NCBI RefSeq assembly: GCF_039134705.1
Contig: NZ_CP146256.1
Location: 2,356,001 to 2,420,000, forward strand
Reading direction: 5' to 3'
DNA length: 64,000 bases
From: Kineothrix sp. IPX-CK
Lineage (GTDB): Bacteria; Bacillota; Clostridia; Lachnospirales; Lachnospiraceae
A program made the translations under genes and the position numbers. Positions 39,348 through 48,479 of this stretch are shown here, in pieces. The notes below the pieces were generated by a model, which did not search any database, was not told the origin of the DNA, and saw only the letters and a list, made by a program, of their open reading frames with translations. Every line of letters starts with the position of its first letter. The stretch's first letter is position 1.

Positions 39348-39965
39348 ATGAAAAACCGCACAAAAAGAACCGGAATTATGGGGGGCACCTTCAATCCTAT
39401 CCATATAGGCCATCTATTGCTTGCCGAAACAGCAAAGGAAGAGCTCGGGCTTAACGAAGTACTCTTTATACCGAGCGGATGCTCTTATATGAAAGAAGAA
39501 ACGGATGTAGCGGATAAGCGGATGCGCCTTGATATGACAAGGCTTGCCATTGAGGACAACCCCTTCTTTAGGTTGTCTGCTATAGAGGTGGAGAGGGAAG
39601 GGAATACCTACACCTATGAAACCCTCCTTCTTTTACGGAAAGAGGAGCCGGATACCGAGTTTTATTTCATAGTGGGAGCGGACAGCCTGTTTCACATAGA
39701 AAACTGGAGAGAACCTCAGATCATTTTCGGAAGCTGCACGATACTTGCAGCAATACGGGATGATAAGGGCCGTCAGGAGCTTACGGAGCAAATCGAGTAC
39801 CTGACGAAGAAATATGCCGCCTGCATCCTTCCTCTTCCAATGAAGGAAATTCCCATTTCCTCTACCGATATTCGCTGCAGGAGGAAAGAAAAGCGCTCTG
39901 TCCGTTATCTGGTTCCTGATAAAGTGATTGCTTACATGGATGAGAATCGTTTATACTATAAATAA
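39348..39965 (+). CDS. nadD: Nicotinate-nucleotide adenylyltransferase
   Basis: 205 aa. NAD synthesis: NaMN + ATP to deamido-NAD. GIMGGTFNPIHIGHLLLAE and the ISSTDIRCR motif are intact. The ATG at 39348, with AAAGGAG upstream, is taken rather than ATG 39327, which contains that site inside the coding frame. Confidence 0.96.
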   Translation: MKNRTKRTGIMGGTFNPIHIGHLLLAETAKEELGLNEVLFIPSGCSYMKEETDVADKRMRLDMTRLAIEDNPFFRLSAIEVEREGNTYTYETLLLLRKEEPDTEFYFIVGADSLFHIENWREPQIIFGSCTILAAIRDDKGRQELTEQIEYLTKKYAACILPLPMKEIPISSTDIRCRRKEKRSVRYLVPDKVIAYMDENRLYYK

Positions 39966-40006
39966 AATAGAGGAAAATCCACCTAAGACAATGGAGGTTG
40001 AAATGG

Positions 40007-40621
40007 ATGCGATCTAAGTCTTCCAATATAAAGAAAATTCGAAGAGCCATGGAAAGAACCTTGGATGATAAGCGCTTCGAGCACACCTTAGGAGTCGCCT
40101 ATACGGCGGCGGCCTTAGCTATGCGCTACGACGCCGACATAATAAAGGCACAGACGGCTGGAATGCTTCACGACTGTGCAAAATGTTTAAGCAATGAAAA
40201 GAGACTGTCTATATGCGAAAAGCATAATATCAGTGTAAACGATATCGAGAGGAACAATCCTTTTTTGCTGCATGCGAAGGTAGGAAGCTATATCGCTATG
40301 CAGAAATATAATATTCGCGATACGGATACGATAAACGCCATTTTAAACCACACTACCGGACGGCCTGACATGTCTCTTTTGGAAAAGATTGTGTATGTAT
40401 CCGATTATATCGAGCCGGGCAGAAAGCAAGCTCCTAATCTGTCGGAAATCAGAAGGCTGGCATTTGTCGATTTGGACGAGGCGCTGCTTCGTATTTTGGG
40501 AGATACCCTCATTTATTTAAATACCATTGACGGAGAAATCGACCCGATGACACAGAAGACTTATGACTTTTATAAAAATCGGGCAGAAATGAATAAAAAG
40601 GAAGGAAATCTGAATGAATAA
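40007..40621 (+). CDS. yqeK: HD-domain diadenosine tetraphosphatase YqeK
   Basis: 204 aa. HD motif ligands in RFEHTLGVAYTAAA, MLHDCAK, LLHAKVG and YVSDYIEPGR. Symmetrical Ap4A hydrolase in Firmicutes. GGAGG (39993-39997) lies 9 nt before the ATG at 40007; the frame opens earlier with TTG 39998. Overlaps rsfS by 8 bp. Confidence 0.93.
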   Translation: MRSKSSNIKKIRRAMERTLDDKRFEHTLGVAYTAAALAMRYDADIIKAQTAGMLHDCAKCLSNEKRLSICEKHNISVNDIERNNPFLLHAKVGSYIAMQKYNIRDTDTINAILNHTTGRPDMSLLEKIVYVSDYIEPGRKQAPNLSEIRRLAFVDLDEALLRILGDTLIYLNTIDGEIDPMTQKTYDFYKNRAEMNKKEGNLNE

Positions 40622-40979
40622 AGAAGAATCCAAGAAAATGACAAAACTCGCCATCGAGGCGTTAGAGGATAAAAAAGCGGAAGATATCCGCGTCATCGAT
40701 ATCAGTGAGGTATCTATCATCGCCGATTATTTCATCATCGCGAGCGGTACAAACAGAAGCCAGATACAAGCTCTTTCCGACAACGTAGAGGAAAAGCTTA
40801 GCAGAGCAGGACTTAACCTTAAGCAAATAGAAGGATACGATACCGCTAACTGGGTACTGCTTGATTTCGGCGACATCATCGTGCATGTTTTCGATAAGGA
40901 AAACCGCCTTTTTTACGACTTAGAGCGTATTTGGCGCGATGGAAAGCGGATAAGCTTATCAGAAGTGACGGAAAGCTGA
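40614..40979 (+). CDS. rsfS: Ribosome silencing factor RsfS
   Basis: 121 aa. Binds L14 and blocks subunit joining under poor nutrition. DISEVSIIADYFIIASGTNRSQ, WVLLDFGDIIVHVF and YDLERIW match the family. Follows nadD-yqeK as in most Firmicutes. Confidence 0.96.
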   Translation: MNKEESKKMTKLAIEALEDKKAEDIRVIDISEVSIIADYFIIASGTNRSQIQALSDNVEEKLSRAGLNLKQIEGYDTANWVLLDFGDIIVHVFDKENRLFYDLERIWRDGKRISLSEVTES

Positions 40980-41005
40980 GAATTATAAATAAGGATTGAA
41001 CAACA

Positions 41006-42391
41006 ATGAAAAGATTCATAGGAGATAAAAAGTTTTACATGATGGTATTGGCAATCGCCATACCTATTATGATTCAGAACGGAATTACAAACTTTGTCAG
41101 TATGCTTGACAATATTATGGTCGGGCGAATAGGGACGGAACAAATGTCCGGCGTGGCAATAGTCAATCAGCTCATATTCGTATTCAATATCTGCATCTTC
41201 GGAGGCGTCTCCGGTGCAGGTATTTTTACGGCCCAATTTTTCGGAAGCGGCGATCATAAAGGGGTGCGGGATACCTTCCGCATAAAGATTCTGATCAGTT
41301 TAGGAATAACAGTTATAGGTCTTGCCGTATTTTCACTTTACGGTGAGCGCTTAATTGGTCTCTATCTGCATGAGACAAATGATTCCGGGGCCGTTAACGC
41401 CACGCTAATATATGCGAAGCAGTATTTGCGCATTATGATGTTGGAAATAGTGCCTTTCGCCTTCGTTCAGGCATATGCTTCCACTCTGCGCGAAACAGGA
41501 GAAACGGTTATTCCGATGAAAGCAGGTATTGCTGCAGTGTTTGTCAATCTCATTTTGAATTACATATTGATTTATGGTAAATTCGGGGCGCCTGCTCTGG
41601 GAGTGGAGGGCGCCGCAATCGCCACCACCATTGCACGCTTTGTGGAATTCGGAATCATTGCCGGTTGGACGTATAAGCACCGAGAAATGTACCAGTTTAT
41701 CAAGGGTGCATACCGAAGCTTCCATATACCTGCACAGCTTATAGGAAAAGTTGCTGTATTTGGAACGCCTCTTATGGTCAACGAGATTCTCTGGGCCAGC
41801 GGCCAGGCGATGCTTACTCAATGCTATTCGGTACGGGGGCTTTCCGTGGTAGCGGCATTTAATATTTCCTCTACCATATCCAATGTGTTCAATGTGGTAT
41901 TCATTGCCATGGGAAGTTCTGTAGGCATCATTGTCGGACAGTTGCTGGGGGCCGGCAAGATGGAAGAAGCGAAGGATACGGACAGAAAACTCATATTTTT
42001 CTCCGTAGTAAGTTGTGTGGGAATCGGTCTGCTCATGTCCCTTTTTGCACCATTTTTCCCTATGATATACAATACAACGACGGAAATACGCCAGCTTGCT
42101 ACCCGTTTTATCGTTGTCGCATCCTTGTGCATGCCCTTATACGCCTTTATGCATGCCACCTATTTCACCCTGCGCTCCGGAGGAAAAACATGGATCACTT
42201 TCTTTTTCGACAGCGTATACGTATGGGTAGTTAATATCCCCCTGGCTTTCGTGTTGACAAGGTATACCGGTCTCTATATCATAACGTTGTATCTTATCTG
42301 TCAGCTCGTCGACATTATCAAGTGCATCATCGGTTTTGTTCTTGTTAAAAAAGGGGTCTGGATGCAGAAGATAATCGAAGTTGAAAAATAA
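41006..42391 (+). CDS. MATE-family multidrug/metabolite exporter
   Basis: 461 aa, twelve membrane helices in two halves, with AIPIMIQNGITNFVSMLDNIMVGR-type start (residues about 15-38), LRETGETVIPMKAGI and YFTLRSGGKTW. Na+- or H+-driven efflux; substrate unknown. It begins 26 bp after rsfS, so it may be transcribed with that operon. Confidence 0.93.
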   Translation: MKRFIGDKKFYMMVLAIAIPIMIQNGITNFVSMLDNIMVGRIGTEQMSGVAIVNQLIFVFNICIFGGVSGAGIFTAQFFGSGDHKGVRDTFRIKILISLGITVIGLAVFSLYGERLIGLYLHETNDSGAVNATLIYAKQYLRIMMLEIVPFAFVQAYASTLRETGETVIPMKAGIAAVFVNLILNYILIYGKFGAPALGVEGAAIATTIARFVEFGIIAGWTYKHREMYQFIKGAYRSFHIPAQLIGKVAVFGTPLMVNEILWASGQAMLTQCYSVRGLSVVAAFNISSTISNVFNVVFIAMGSSVGIIVGQLLGAGKMEEAKDTDRKLIFFSVVSCVGIGLLMSLFAPFFPMIYNTTTEIRQLATRFIVVASLCMPLYAFMHATYFTLRSGGKTWITFFFDSVYVWVVNIPLAFVLTRYTGLYIITLYLICQLVDIIKCIIGFVLVKKGVWMQKIIEVEK

Positions 42392-42403
42392 AGCTCCATA
42401 TGT

Positions 42404-42439
42404 AAAACGGTGCTTCCCCAAAAAGAAGCACCGTTTTTT
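42404..42439 (+). terminator. Terminator after the MATE gene
   Basis: AAACGGTGCTTC (42405-42416) and GAAGCACCGTTT (42425-42436), then T run; it could also end the DUF378 transcript from the other strand. Confidence 0.9.
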
Positions 42440-42457
42440 CTAAGCAATTTTGCTGAT

Positions 42458-42670
42458 TTAATCTCTCCTTGTTCCTCCGACATACATATAAAAGGTAATG
42501 AGATATAAACCACAGATTCCGACCAAAGCATATATGATTCTTGATATCCAAGACATACTGCCGAATATAAGGGCAACTAAATCGAAATTGAAAAAACCGA
42601 TGAGCCCCCAGTTGATCGCTCCTATAATAACAATAGTCAAAGCGATGCAATCTAGTACTTTATTATTCAT
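42458..42670 (-). CDS. DUF378 small membrane protein
   Basis: 70 aa with two membrane helices: LDCIALTIVIIGAINWGLIG holds the INWGL motif of DUF378 (YuzA-like), then IIYALVGICGLYLITFY. Function unknown. GGAGG upstream supports the ATG at 42670; the frame starts at 42688. Confidence 0.85.
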   Translation of the reverse strand: MNNKVLDCIALTIVIIGAINWGLIGFFNFDLVALIFGSMSWISRIIYALVGICGLYLITFYMYVGGTRRD

Positions 42671-42797
42671 GATGAGACCTCCATTCAAGAATTTTTTTGT
42701 ATCGGTTTTATTTTCCCCATTCGCTTTTCTTTTATGTATATTAATGCAAACTTTTCCGCGTATTTTGTTTAATTTACATAAAATGTATAAAATAACA

Positions 42798-42826
42798 TTG
42801 ACAAAAATTTTTATTCAGAGTAAGAT
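42798..42826 (+). promoter_or_regulatory. Promoter of the liv operon
   Basis: TTGACA (42798-42803), 17-bp spacer, TAAGAT (42821-42826). Confidence 0.7.
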
Positions 42827-42841
42827 TATTCGAAAATGATA

Positions 42842-42855
42842 GTATACTAGTATAC
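42842..42855 (+). promoter_or_regulatory. Palindromic candidate operator before livJ
   Basis: GTATACTAGTATAC is a perfect 14-bp palindrome placed at about +10 from the liv promoter, 31 bp before the livJ ATG. No regulator gene adjoins it. Confidence 0.5.
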
Positions 42856-42886
42856 ATTCAAAAAATATTTTTGAGGAGGAAAAAAT

Positions 42887-44134
42887 ATGAAAAGGTTTAT
42901 GAGTATTGCAATGGCTTCGGCTATGGTTATGACTTTGCTTGCCGGTTGTGGAAGTACGGCATCGGAAGGTACGGATGCTGCGACGGATACGGATACGACA
43001 GCTGCTGAGAGTACGGAAGCGGCAGAAGAGAATACGACAGCTGCTGAGAGTACGGAAGAGAGCGCCTCAGGCGGTGTATTTAAAATCGGTGGAATTGGCC
43101 CCACCACAGGAGGAGCCGCCGTATACGGTATGGCTGTACAGAATGCGGCTCAGCTCGCAGTGGATGAAATAAATGCTGCCGGAGGTATAGGCGGCTATCA
43201 GATAGAATTCAAGTTCGAGGACGATGAGAATGATCCCGAGAAATCTGTAAATGCATATAATACACTGAAAGACTGGAATATGCAGATACTTATGGGAACG
43301 GTTACCAGCGGATGCTGCGTGGCTGTCGTTGAAAAGACCTCAGCCGACAATATGTTCCAGTTAACTCCTTCCGGATCTTCAATAGAAGCGATCAAGTATG
43401 ACAATGCGTTCCGCGTATGCTTCTCCGACCCGAACCAAGGTATGGCTTCCGCTAAATATATCGGCGAGAATGCGGTAGCGACAAAGGTTGCAGTTATCTA
43501 TGACAGCTCCGATATTTATTCTTCTGGAATTTATCAGAAATTCGTATCCGAAGCAGCAAGTCAGTCTTTTGAAATAGTTTCCGCAGAAGCTTTCACAGCG
43601 GACAGCAAGACTGATTTCTCCGTACAGCTTCAGAAAGCCAAGGACAGCGGAGCAGAGCTTGTATTCCTGCCCATATATTATACAGAAGCATCCTTGATTC
43701 TTTCCCAGGCTGCCTCGATGAATTATGCACCTACTTTCTTCGGCTGCGACGGCTTGGACGGCATCCTCGATGTTGAAAACTTCGATACTTCTCTGGCTGA
43801 GGGCGTTATGCTCCTTACACCTTTTGCGGCAGATGCTGAGGATGAGCTGACACAGAATTTCGTAGCAGCTTTCAAAGAAAAATTCGGGGATACCCCGAAC
43901 CAGTTCGCTGCAGATGCTTATGATGCAATTTATGCAATCAAGGCGGCGGCAGAAAAAGCAGGGCTCACTCCCGATATGGATGCGTCTGCAATATGCGACG
44001 CTATGAAAACGGCAATGACTCAGATTACTCTGGACGGTCTCACCGGCGTAGGCATGACATGGGATGCTTCCGGCGAGCCGAACAAGGCTCCCAAGGCTGT
44101 TAAGATTGAAAACGGCGTATACGTAGCGATGTAA
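42887..44134 (+). CDS. livJ: Branched-chain amino-acid ABC transporter, substrate-binding lipoprotein
   Basis: 415 aa. Lipoprotein signal with lipobox LLAGC (Cys at about residue 22), then a 35-residue Thr/Ala/Glu linker made of near-repeats (TTAAESTE twice), then a type I periplasmic-binding fold (GVFKIGGIGPTTGGAAVYG, NAAQLAVDEINAAGGIGG, DDENDPEKSVNAYN). Captures Leu/Ile/Val or a similar ligand outside the membrane. A strong terminator separates it from the permease genes, which usually lets the binding protein be made in excess. Confidence 0.94.
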   Translation: MKRFMSIAMASAMVMTLLAGCGSTASEGTDAATDTDTTAAESTEAAEENTTAAESTEESASGGVFKIGGIGPTTGGAAVYGMAVQNAAQLAVDEINAAGGIGGYQIEFKFEDDENDPEKSVNAYNTLKDWNMQILMGTVTSGCCVAVVEKTSADNMFQLTPSGSSIEAIKYDNAFRVCFSDPNQGMASAKYIGENAVATKVAVIYDSSDIYSSGIYQKFVSEAASQSFEIVSAEAFTADSKTDFSVQLQKAKDSGAELVFLPIYYTEASLILSQAASMNYAPTFFGCDGLDGILDVENFDTSLAEGVMLLTPFAADAEDELTQNFVAAFKEKFGDTPNQFAADAYDAIYAIKAAAEKAGLTPDMDASAICDAMKTAMTQITLDGLTGVGMTWDASGEPNKAPKAVKIENGVYVAM

Positions 44135-44147
44135 TAATGAAGTAGCC

Positions 44148-44199
44148 AAAGAGGGATACTATAAAGCGCAGCTAATGCGCTTTAGTATCCCTTTGTTTT
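44148..44199 (+). terminator. Long terminator/attenuator between livJ and livH
   Basis: GGGATACTATAAAGCGC (44153-44169) pairs with GCGCTTTAGTATCCC (44177-44191) with a 2-nt bulge, flanked by AAAG/CTTT and followed by a T-rich run. Confidence 0.88.
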
Positions 44200-44211
44200 T
44201 GTTTCATTTCC

Positions 44212-44240
44212 TTGCGCGCATGGACGATTAATGTTATAAT
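44212..44240 (+). promoter_or_regulatory. Possible internal promoter of livHMGF
   Basis: TTGCGC (44212-44217), 17-bp spacer, TATAAT (44235-44240), 40 bp before livH. Confidence 0.5.
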
Positions 44241-44280
44241 CTAATCTCACGGTGTATAAAAATACGAAGAGGTGTTTCTT

Positions 44281-45165
44281 ATGAGTTTTATTTCTTATTT
44301 AATCAACGGCATCAGTCTCGGCAGTGTATATGCGATTATTGCGCTTGGCTATACGATGGTTTACGGCATTGCAAAGATGCTTAATTTTGCCCATGGCGAT
44401 GTAATTATGGTGGGGGCTTTTACCGTATTTACCATAGTAAGTACCCTTAGCCTGCCGCCCGCTCTCGGCTTAGCAATTGCAATTATCGTTTGTACCGTAT
44501 TCGGTATAACGATTGAACGGGTTGCGTATAAACCGCTTCGTAATGCAGCTTCTCCCTTAGCTGTTCTGATTACAGCTATCGGCGTCAGCTACCTGCTCCA
44601 AAACTTGGCATTGATCATTTTCGGAGCCAATACTAAATCTTTTACTTCTATAGTTACTATCAGCCCGCTGAAATTAGCGGATGGCAATATGGTGATTTCA
44701 GGAGAAACAATTGTGACCATTGTGGTAGGAATCGTAGTTATGATTTTGCTTACCTTATTCATAAATAAGACGAAAGCGGGACAAGCGATGTTAGCCGTAT
44801 CCGAAGATAAAGGCGCAGCATCTCTAATGGGTATCAATGTGAACAAGACGATAGCGCTTACCTTCGCCATCGGCTCCGCGTTAGCCGCTGTAGCGGGTGT
44901 TCTCTTATGCTCCGCATATCCGTCTCTGACGCCCTATACAGGGGCAATGCCCGGTATTAAGGCGTTTGTTGCCGCAGTATTCGGAGGAATCGGCTCCGTT
45001 CCCGGCGCTATGATCGGCGGTATTTTATTAGGTATTATCGAGATTTTGGGAAAGGCTTATATTTCCTCTCAAATGGCGGACGCTATTGTTTTTGCAGTAT
45101 TGATCATCGTCCTTCTCGTAAAGCCTACCGGTATTTTAGGAAAGAAAATACAGGAGAAAGTGTAA
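44281..45165 (+). CDS. livH: Branched-chain amino-acid ABC permease LivH
   Basis: 294 aa, about eight membrane helices. Typical start LINGISLGSVYAIIALGYTM and FAHGDVIMVGAF, with the cytoplasmic coupling segment AVSEDKGAASLMGIN. AGAGGTG precedes the ATG at 44281; a GTG nine bases earlier is less likely. Confidence 0.95.
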   Translation: MSFISYLINGISLGSVYAIIALGYTMVYGIAKMLNFAHGDVIMVGAFTVFTIVSTLSLPPALGLAIAIIVCTVFGITIERVAYKPLRNAASPLAVLITAIGVSYLLQNLALIIFGANTKSFTSIVTISPLKLADGNMVISGETIVTIVVGIVVMILLTLFINKTKAGQAMLAVSEDKGAASLMGINVNKTIALTFAIGSALAAVAGVLLCSAYPSLTPYTGAMPGIKAFVAAVFGGIGSVPGAMIGGILLGIIEILGKAYISSQMADAIVFAVLIIVLLVKPTGILGKKIQEKV

Positions 45166-45174
45166 GGTGCTGCC

Positions 45175-46266
45175 ATGAATAAAATATCCAGGATACATCC
45201 TAAAAAATTAAACAAAATAACAAAAAATAATTTTATCACTTATGCAATAGTACTGGTGTTATATATTGTAGTTCAGCTATTATTAGTTACCGGCAATATA
45301 TCCAGTCTGATGGAAGGCCTTTTGGTTCCTCTTTGCATCTATGTGATGTTAGCTATATCCCTTAATTTAACTGTAGGCATTTTAGGTGAACTTAGCTTGG
45401 GACATGCCGGCTTCATGTGCGTAGGTGCCTTTGCCGGTGCATTTTTCTCGAAGTGTGTGGACGGCTCTATACCGGACGGAGTGCGTTTCATCATCGCTCT
45501 TTTTATCGGGGCTGTTGTGGCAGGTATCTTCGGCATCTTAATCGGTATCCCGGTTCTTAGGCTGAAGGGTGACTATCTGGCTATCGTTACTTTAGCCTTC
45601 GGAGAAATCATTAAGAACCTTGTAAATGTTATGTATATAGGAAGAGATAAGAATGGCTTTCATTTCTCCATGAAGGATTTTCTTTCCCTGAATATGGACG
45701 CGGAAGGAGAGATTATCGTAAACGGTGCGCAGGGTATTACCGGAACTCCCCACGATGCCAGCTTTACCGTAGGAGTTCTTCTGATATTCTTATCTTTGGT
45801 TATCATATTGAATCTGATTCATTCGAGAGACGGGCGGGCAATCATGTCCATCCGCGACAACCGCATTGCTGCTGAATCCATCGGAATCAATATTACAAAA
45901 TATAAATTGATGGCGTTTTCCATATCCGCGGCTATTGCAGGCGTTGCAGGGGCACTGTATGCCCACAATTTATCTACACTTACCGCACTTCCCAAGAATT
46001 TCGGCTACAATATGTCTATTATGATTCTTGTGTTCGTAGTACTTGGCGGCATCGGGAACATCAGAGGCTCTATCATTTCGGCAATCGTACTCACCTTATT
46101 GCCGGAGCTTTTAAGAGGCTTAAGTGATTATCGAATGCTCATTTACGCGATTGTATTGATCGCTATGATGTTATTTAACTGGAGTCCGAAAGCGATTGAA
46201 TGGAAAGAGCGCATGAGAGAGAAATATTTCCCTAAGAGGCTTTCCAAAGAAAAGGAGGTTAAATAG
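45175..46266 (+). CDS. livM: Branched-chain amino-acid ABC permease LivM
   Basis: 363 aa, about ten membrane helices; LNLTVGILGELSLGHAGFM, LRLKGDYLAIVTLAFGEI and SIRDNRIAAESIGIN are the LivM signatures. Partner of LivH in the membrane channel, 9 bp downstream of it. Confidence 0.95.
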   Translation: MNKISRIHPKKLNKITKNNFITYAIVLVLYIVVQLLLVTGNISSLMEGLLVPLCIYVMLAISLNLTVGILGELSLGHAGFMCVGAFAGAFFSKCVDGSIPDGVRFIIALFIGAVVAGIFGILIGIPVLRLKGDYLAIVTLAFGEIIKNLVNVMYIGRDKNGFHFSMKDFLSLNMDAEGEIIVNGAQGITGTPHDASFTVGVLLIFLSLVIILNLIHSRDGRAIMSIRDNRIAAESIGINITKYKLMAFSISAAIAGVAGALYAHNLSTLTALPKNFGYNMSIMILVFVVLGGIGNIRGSIISAIVLTLLPELLRGLSDYRMLIYAIVLIAMMLFNWSPKAIEWKERMREKYFPKRLSKEKEVK

Positions 46267-46268
46267 CC

Positions 46269-47027
46269 ATGGCATTACTGGAAATAAAAAATTTAACCAT
46301 TTCTTTTGGCGGACTGAGAGCGGTGGACGATTTTAATATCGAAGTAACGGAAGGGCAGTTATACGGTCTTATCGGGCCTAACGGCGCCGGAAAAACTACA
46401 GTATTCAATCTCCTGACAGGTGTATATAAACCCAATGAAGGGATTATCAAATTGGATGATAAAGATATCACAGGCTTAAAAACCATGGATATCAATAAGG
46501 CCGGCATCGCCAGAACATTTCAAAATATCCGGCTCTTTAAAGCGTTATCGGTATTGGATAACGTGAAAGCAGGACTTCATAACAATTATCATTATTCGGC
46601 AATAGAGGGAATTCTCAGGCTTCCTTCCTATTTCAGGGTGGAAAAAGAGATGAACGAGCGGGCTATGGAGCTTTTGAAGGTCTTCGACCTGGATAAGGAA
46701 GCCGATTATCTGGCTTCAAATCTCCCTTATGGAAAGCAGCGCAAATTAGAAATTGCCAGAGCGCTGGCAACGAATCCAAAGCTATTGCTTCTCGATGAGC
46801 CTGCGGCAGGTATGAACCCGAACGAAACCGGAGAGTTGATGGACACAATTCGTTTTGTAAGAGATGAATTCAAAATGACCATTTTATTGATAGAGCACGA
46901 TATGAAATTAGTTTCCGGTATTTGTGAAGAGCTTACGGTACTCAATTTCGGCCGCGTTCTTACACAAGGTAAAACAGGAACGGTGCTCAACGATCCTCAA
47001 GTAATTACAGCATATCTTGGAGAATAG
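46269..47027 (+). CDS. livG: Branched-chain amino-acid ABC ATPase LivG
   Basis: 252 aa. Walker A GPNGAGKTT, signature variant LPYGKQRKLEIARAL, Walker B LLLLDEPAAGMNP, switch His in IEHDM. AAGGAGG upstream, 2 bp after livM. Powers transport with LivF. Confidence 0.97.
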   Translation: MALLEIKNLTISFGGLRAVDDFNIEVTEGQLYGLIGPNGAGKTTVFNLLTGVYKPNEGIIKLDDKDITGLKTMDINKAGIARTFQNIRLFKALSVLDNVKAGLHNNYHYSAIEGILRLPSYFRVEKEMNERAMELLKVFDLDKEADYLASNLPYGKQRKLEIARALATNPKLLLLDEPAAGMNPNETGELMDTIRFVRDEFKMTILLIEHDMKLVSGICEELTVLNFGRVLTQGKTGTVLNDPQVITAYLGE

Positions 47028-47042
47028 GAGGAGATAGGTAAA

Positions 47043-47756
47043 ATGGCAATGCTTGAAATCAGGGATTTGGAAGTGTATTACGGCGTAATTCGAGCCATCA
47101 GAGGTATTTCCTTCGACGTAAACGAGGGCGAGGTCATCGCTTTGATCGGCGCCAACGGCGCGGGCAAGACGACTATCCTCCATACGATAACCGGGTTGCT
47201 TTCCCCAAAAGCAGGAAGCATTACCTTTGAAGGGCAGGATATAACGAAGGTTCCCGGATATAAAATCGTATCTATGGGAATGGCCCATGTGCCCGAAGGA
47301 AGACGAGTTTTCTCAGAGCTTACAGTGCTTCAGAATCTGAAAATGGGTGCTTATACGCGTAAAGATAAAAGCGAAATCGAAGAAACATTAAAGGCTGTTT
47401 ATAAAAGGTTTCCCCGCTTAGAGGAACGCCAGAATCAGGTTTCCGGTACACTCAGCGGCGGAGAGCAGCAGATGTTGGCTATGGGAAGAGCCCTTATGTC
47501 ACATCCCAAAATTATTCTTATGGATGAACCTTCCATGGGCCTATCGCCCATCTTTGTGAACGAGATTTTCGATATTATCAGAGAGGTAAGCGAGAGCGGT
47601 ACAACGGTTCTTTTGGTGGAGCAGAATGCGAAGAAGGCACTTTCCATCGCAGACCGTGCTTACGTGCTCGAAACGGGTGATATCGTTCTGGAGGGAAAAG
47701 CAAGCAATCTTTTAAACGATGATTCCATCAAAAAGGCTTATCTTGGCGAAGCGTAA
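47043..47756 (+). CDS. livF: Branched-chain amino-acid ABC ATPase LivF
   Basis: 237 aa. Walker A GANGAGKTT, signature LSGGEQQMLAMGRAL, Walker B ILMDEPSMGLSP, and VEQNAKKAL in place of the switch His, as usual in LivF. Forms a heterodimer with LivG. Confidence 0.97.
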   Translation: MAMLEIRDLEVYYGVIRAIRGISFDVNEGEVIALIGANGAGKTTILHTITGLLSPKAGSITFEGQDITKVPGYKIVSMGMAHVPEGRRVFSELTVLQNLKMGAYTRKDKSEIEETLKAVYKRFPRLEERQNQVSGTLSGGEQQMLAMGRALMSHPKIILMDEPSMGLSPIFVNEIFDIIREVSESGTTVLLVEQNAKKALSIADRAYVLETGDIVLEGKASNLLNDDSIKKAYLGEA

Positions 47757-47771
47757 ATTAGGAGGCAGGCT

Positions 47772-48413
47772 ATGAATAAATCACGCTGTAATTCGAAAGT
47801 GGTTATAACAATTGCAAGACAGTATGGGAGCGGCGGACGTACCATAGGGGAAATGCTGTCCAAAGATTTAAACGTCCACTATTACGACAGGGAACTGCTT
47901 AAGCTGGCATCAGAGGAAAGCGGCATAAACGAAAGACTTTTTGTCAATGCTGATGAAAAGATAAAAATGACCCACCTGCTAAAGATAGTCAAAAGTGTAT
48001 ATACGGGACAACTGATTCCTCCGGAAAGCGACGATTTTATCTCGGATAACAACTTATTTAATTATCAGGCAAAGATTATCAAGCAGCTTGCTGAGGATGA
48101 ATCCTGTGTCATTATCGGACGTTGCGCTGATTATGTGTTAAAAGACAACGATAACGTATTAAGCGTTTTTATCCACGCTCCAAAGGATTATTGTATGGAA
48201 CAGGCCGCTAAAAAAGTCAGTATGTCATCTAAGGAATTAGAAAAATACATAGCCAAAATAGATAAAAGCAGAGCAGAATATTATAAGTATTACACGGGAA
48301 GAGAGTGGACGGATGCCAGAAATTACGATTTATGTCTGGACAGTTCTAAACTAGGCTTCGACCGATGTGTGGAGGAAATAAAGTCGTATATCGATGTGAG
48401 GTTTCATGACTGA
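47772..48413 (+). CDS. Cytidylate kinase-like protein
   Basis: 213 aa. P-loop variant ARQYGSGGRTIGEMLSKDL followed by YYDRELLKLASEESG, the start of the cytidylate-kinase-like family (Pfam Cytidylate_kin2). IIGRCADYVL and a C-terminal SSKLGFDRC segment also fit. Phosphoryl acceptor unknown; not the housekeeping Cmk. Follows livF by 15 bp and is probably cotranscribed. Confidence 0.85.
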   Translation: MNKSRCNSKVVITIARQYGSGGRTIGEMLSKDLNVHYYDRELLKLASEESGINERLFVNADEKIKMTHLLKIVKSVYTGQLIPPESDDFISDNNLFNYQAKIIKQLAEDESCVIIGRCADYVLKDNDNVLSVFIHAPKDYCMEQAAKKVSMSSKELEKYIAKIDKSRAEYYKYYTGREWTDARNYDLCLDSSKLGFDRCVEEIKSYIDVRFHD

Positions 48414-48431
48414 TGAGGTCTCATGATTTAT

Positions 48432-48479
48432 AAATTAAAATGGGGTGGGATTAGAATAAATCTCTCCCCATTTTAATTT
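48432..48479 (+). terminator. Bidirectional terminator between convergent genes
   Basis: AAATTAAAATGGGG (48432-48445) and CCCCATTTTAATTT (48466-48479) form a perfect 14-bp stem with a 20-nt loop; A and T flanks serve both strands. It overlaps the acetyltransferase stop. Confidence 0.75.
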
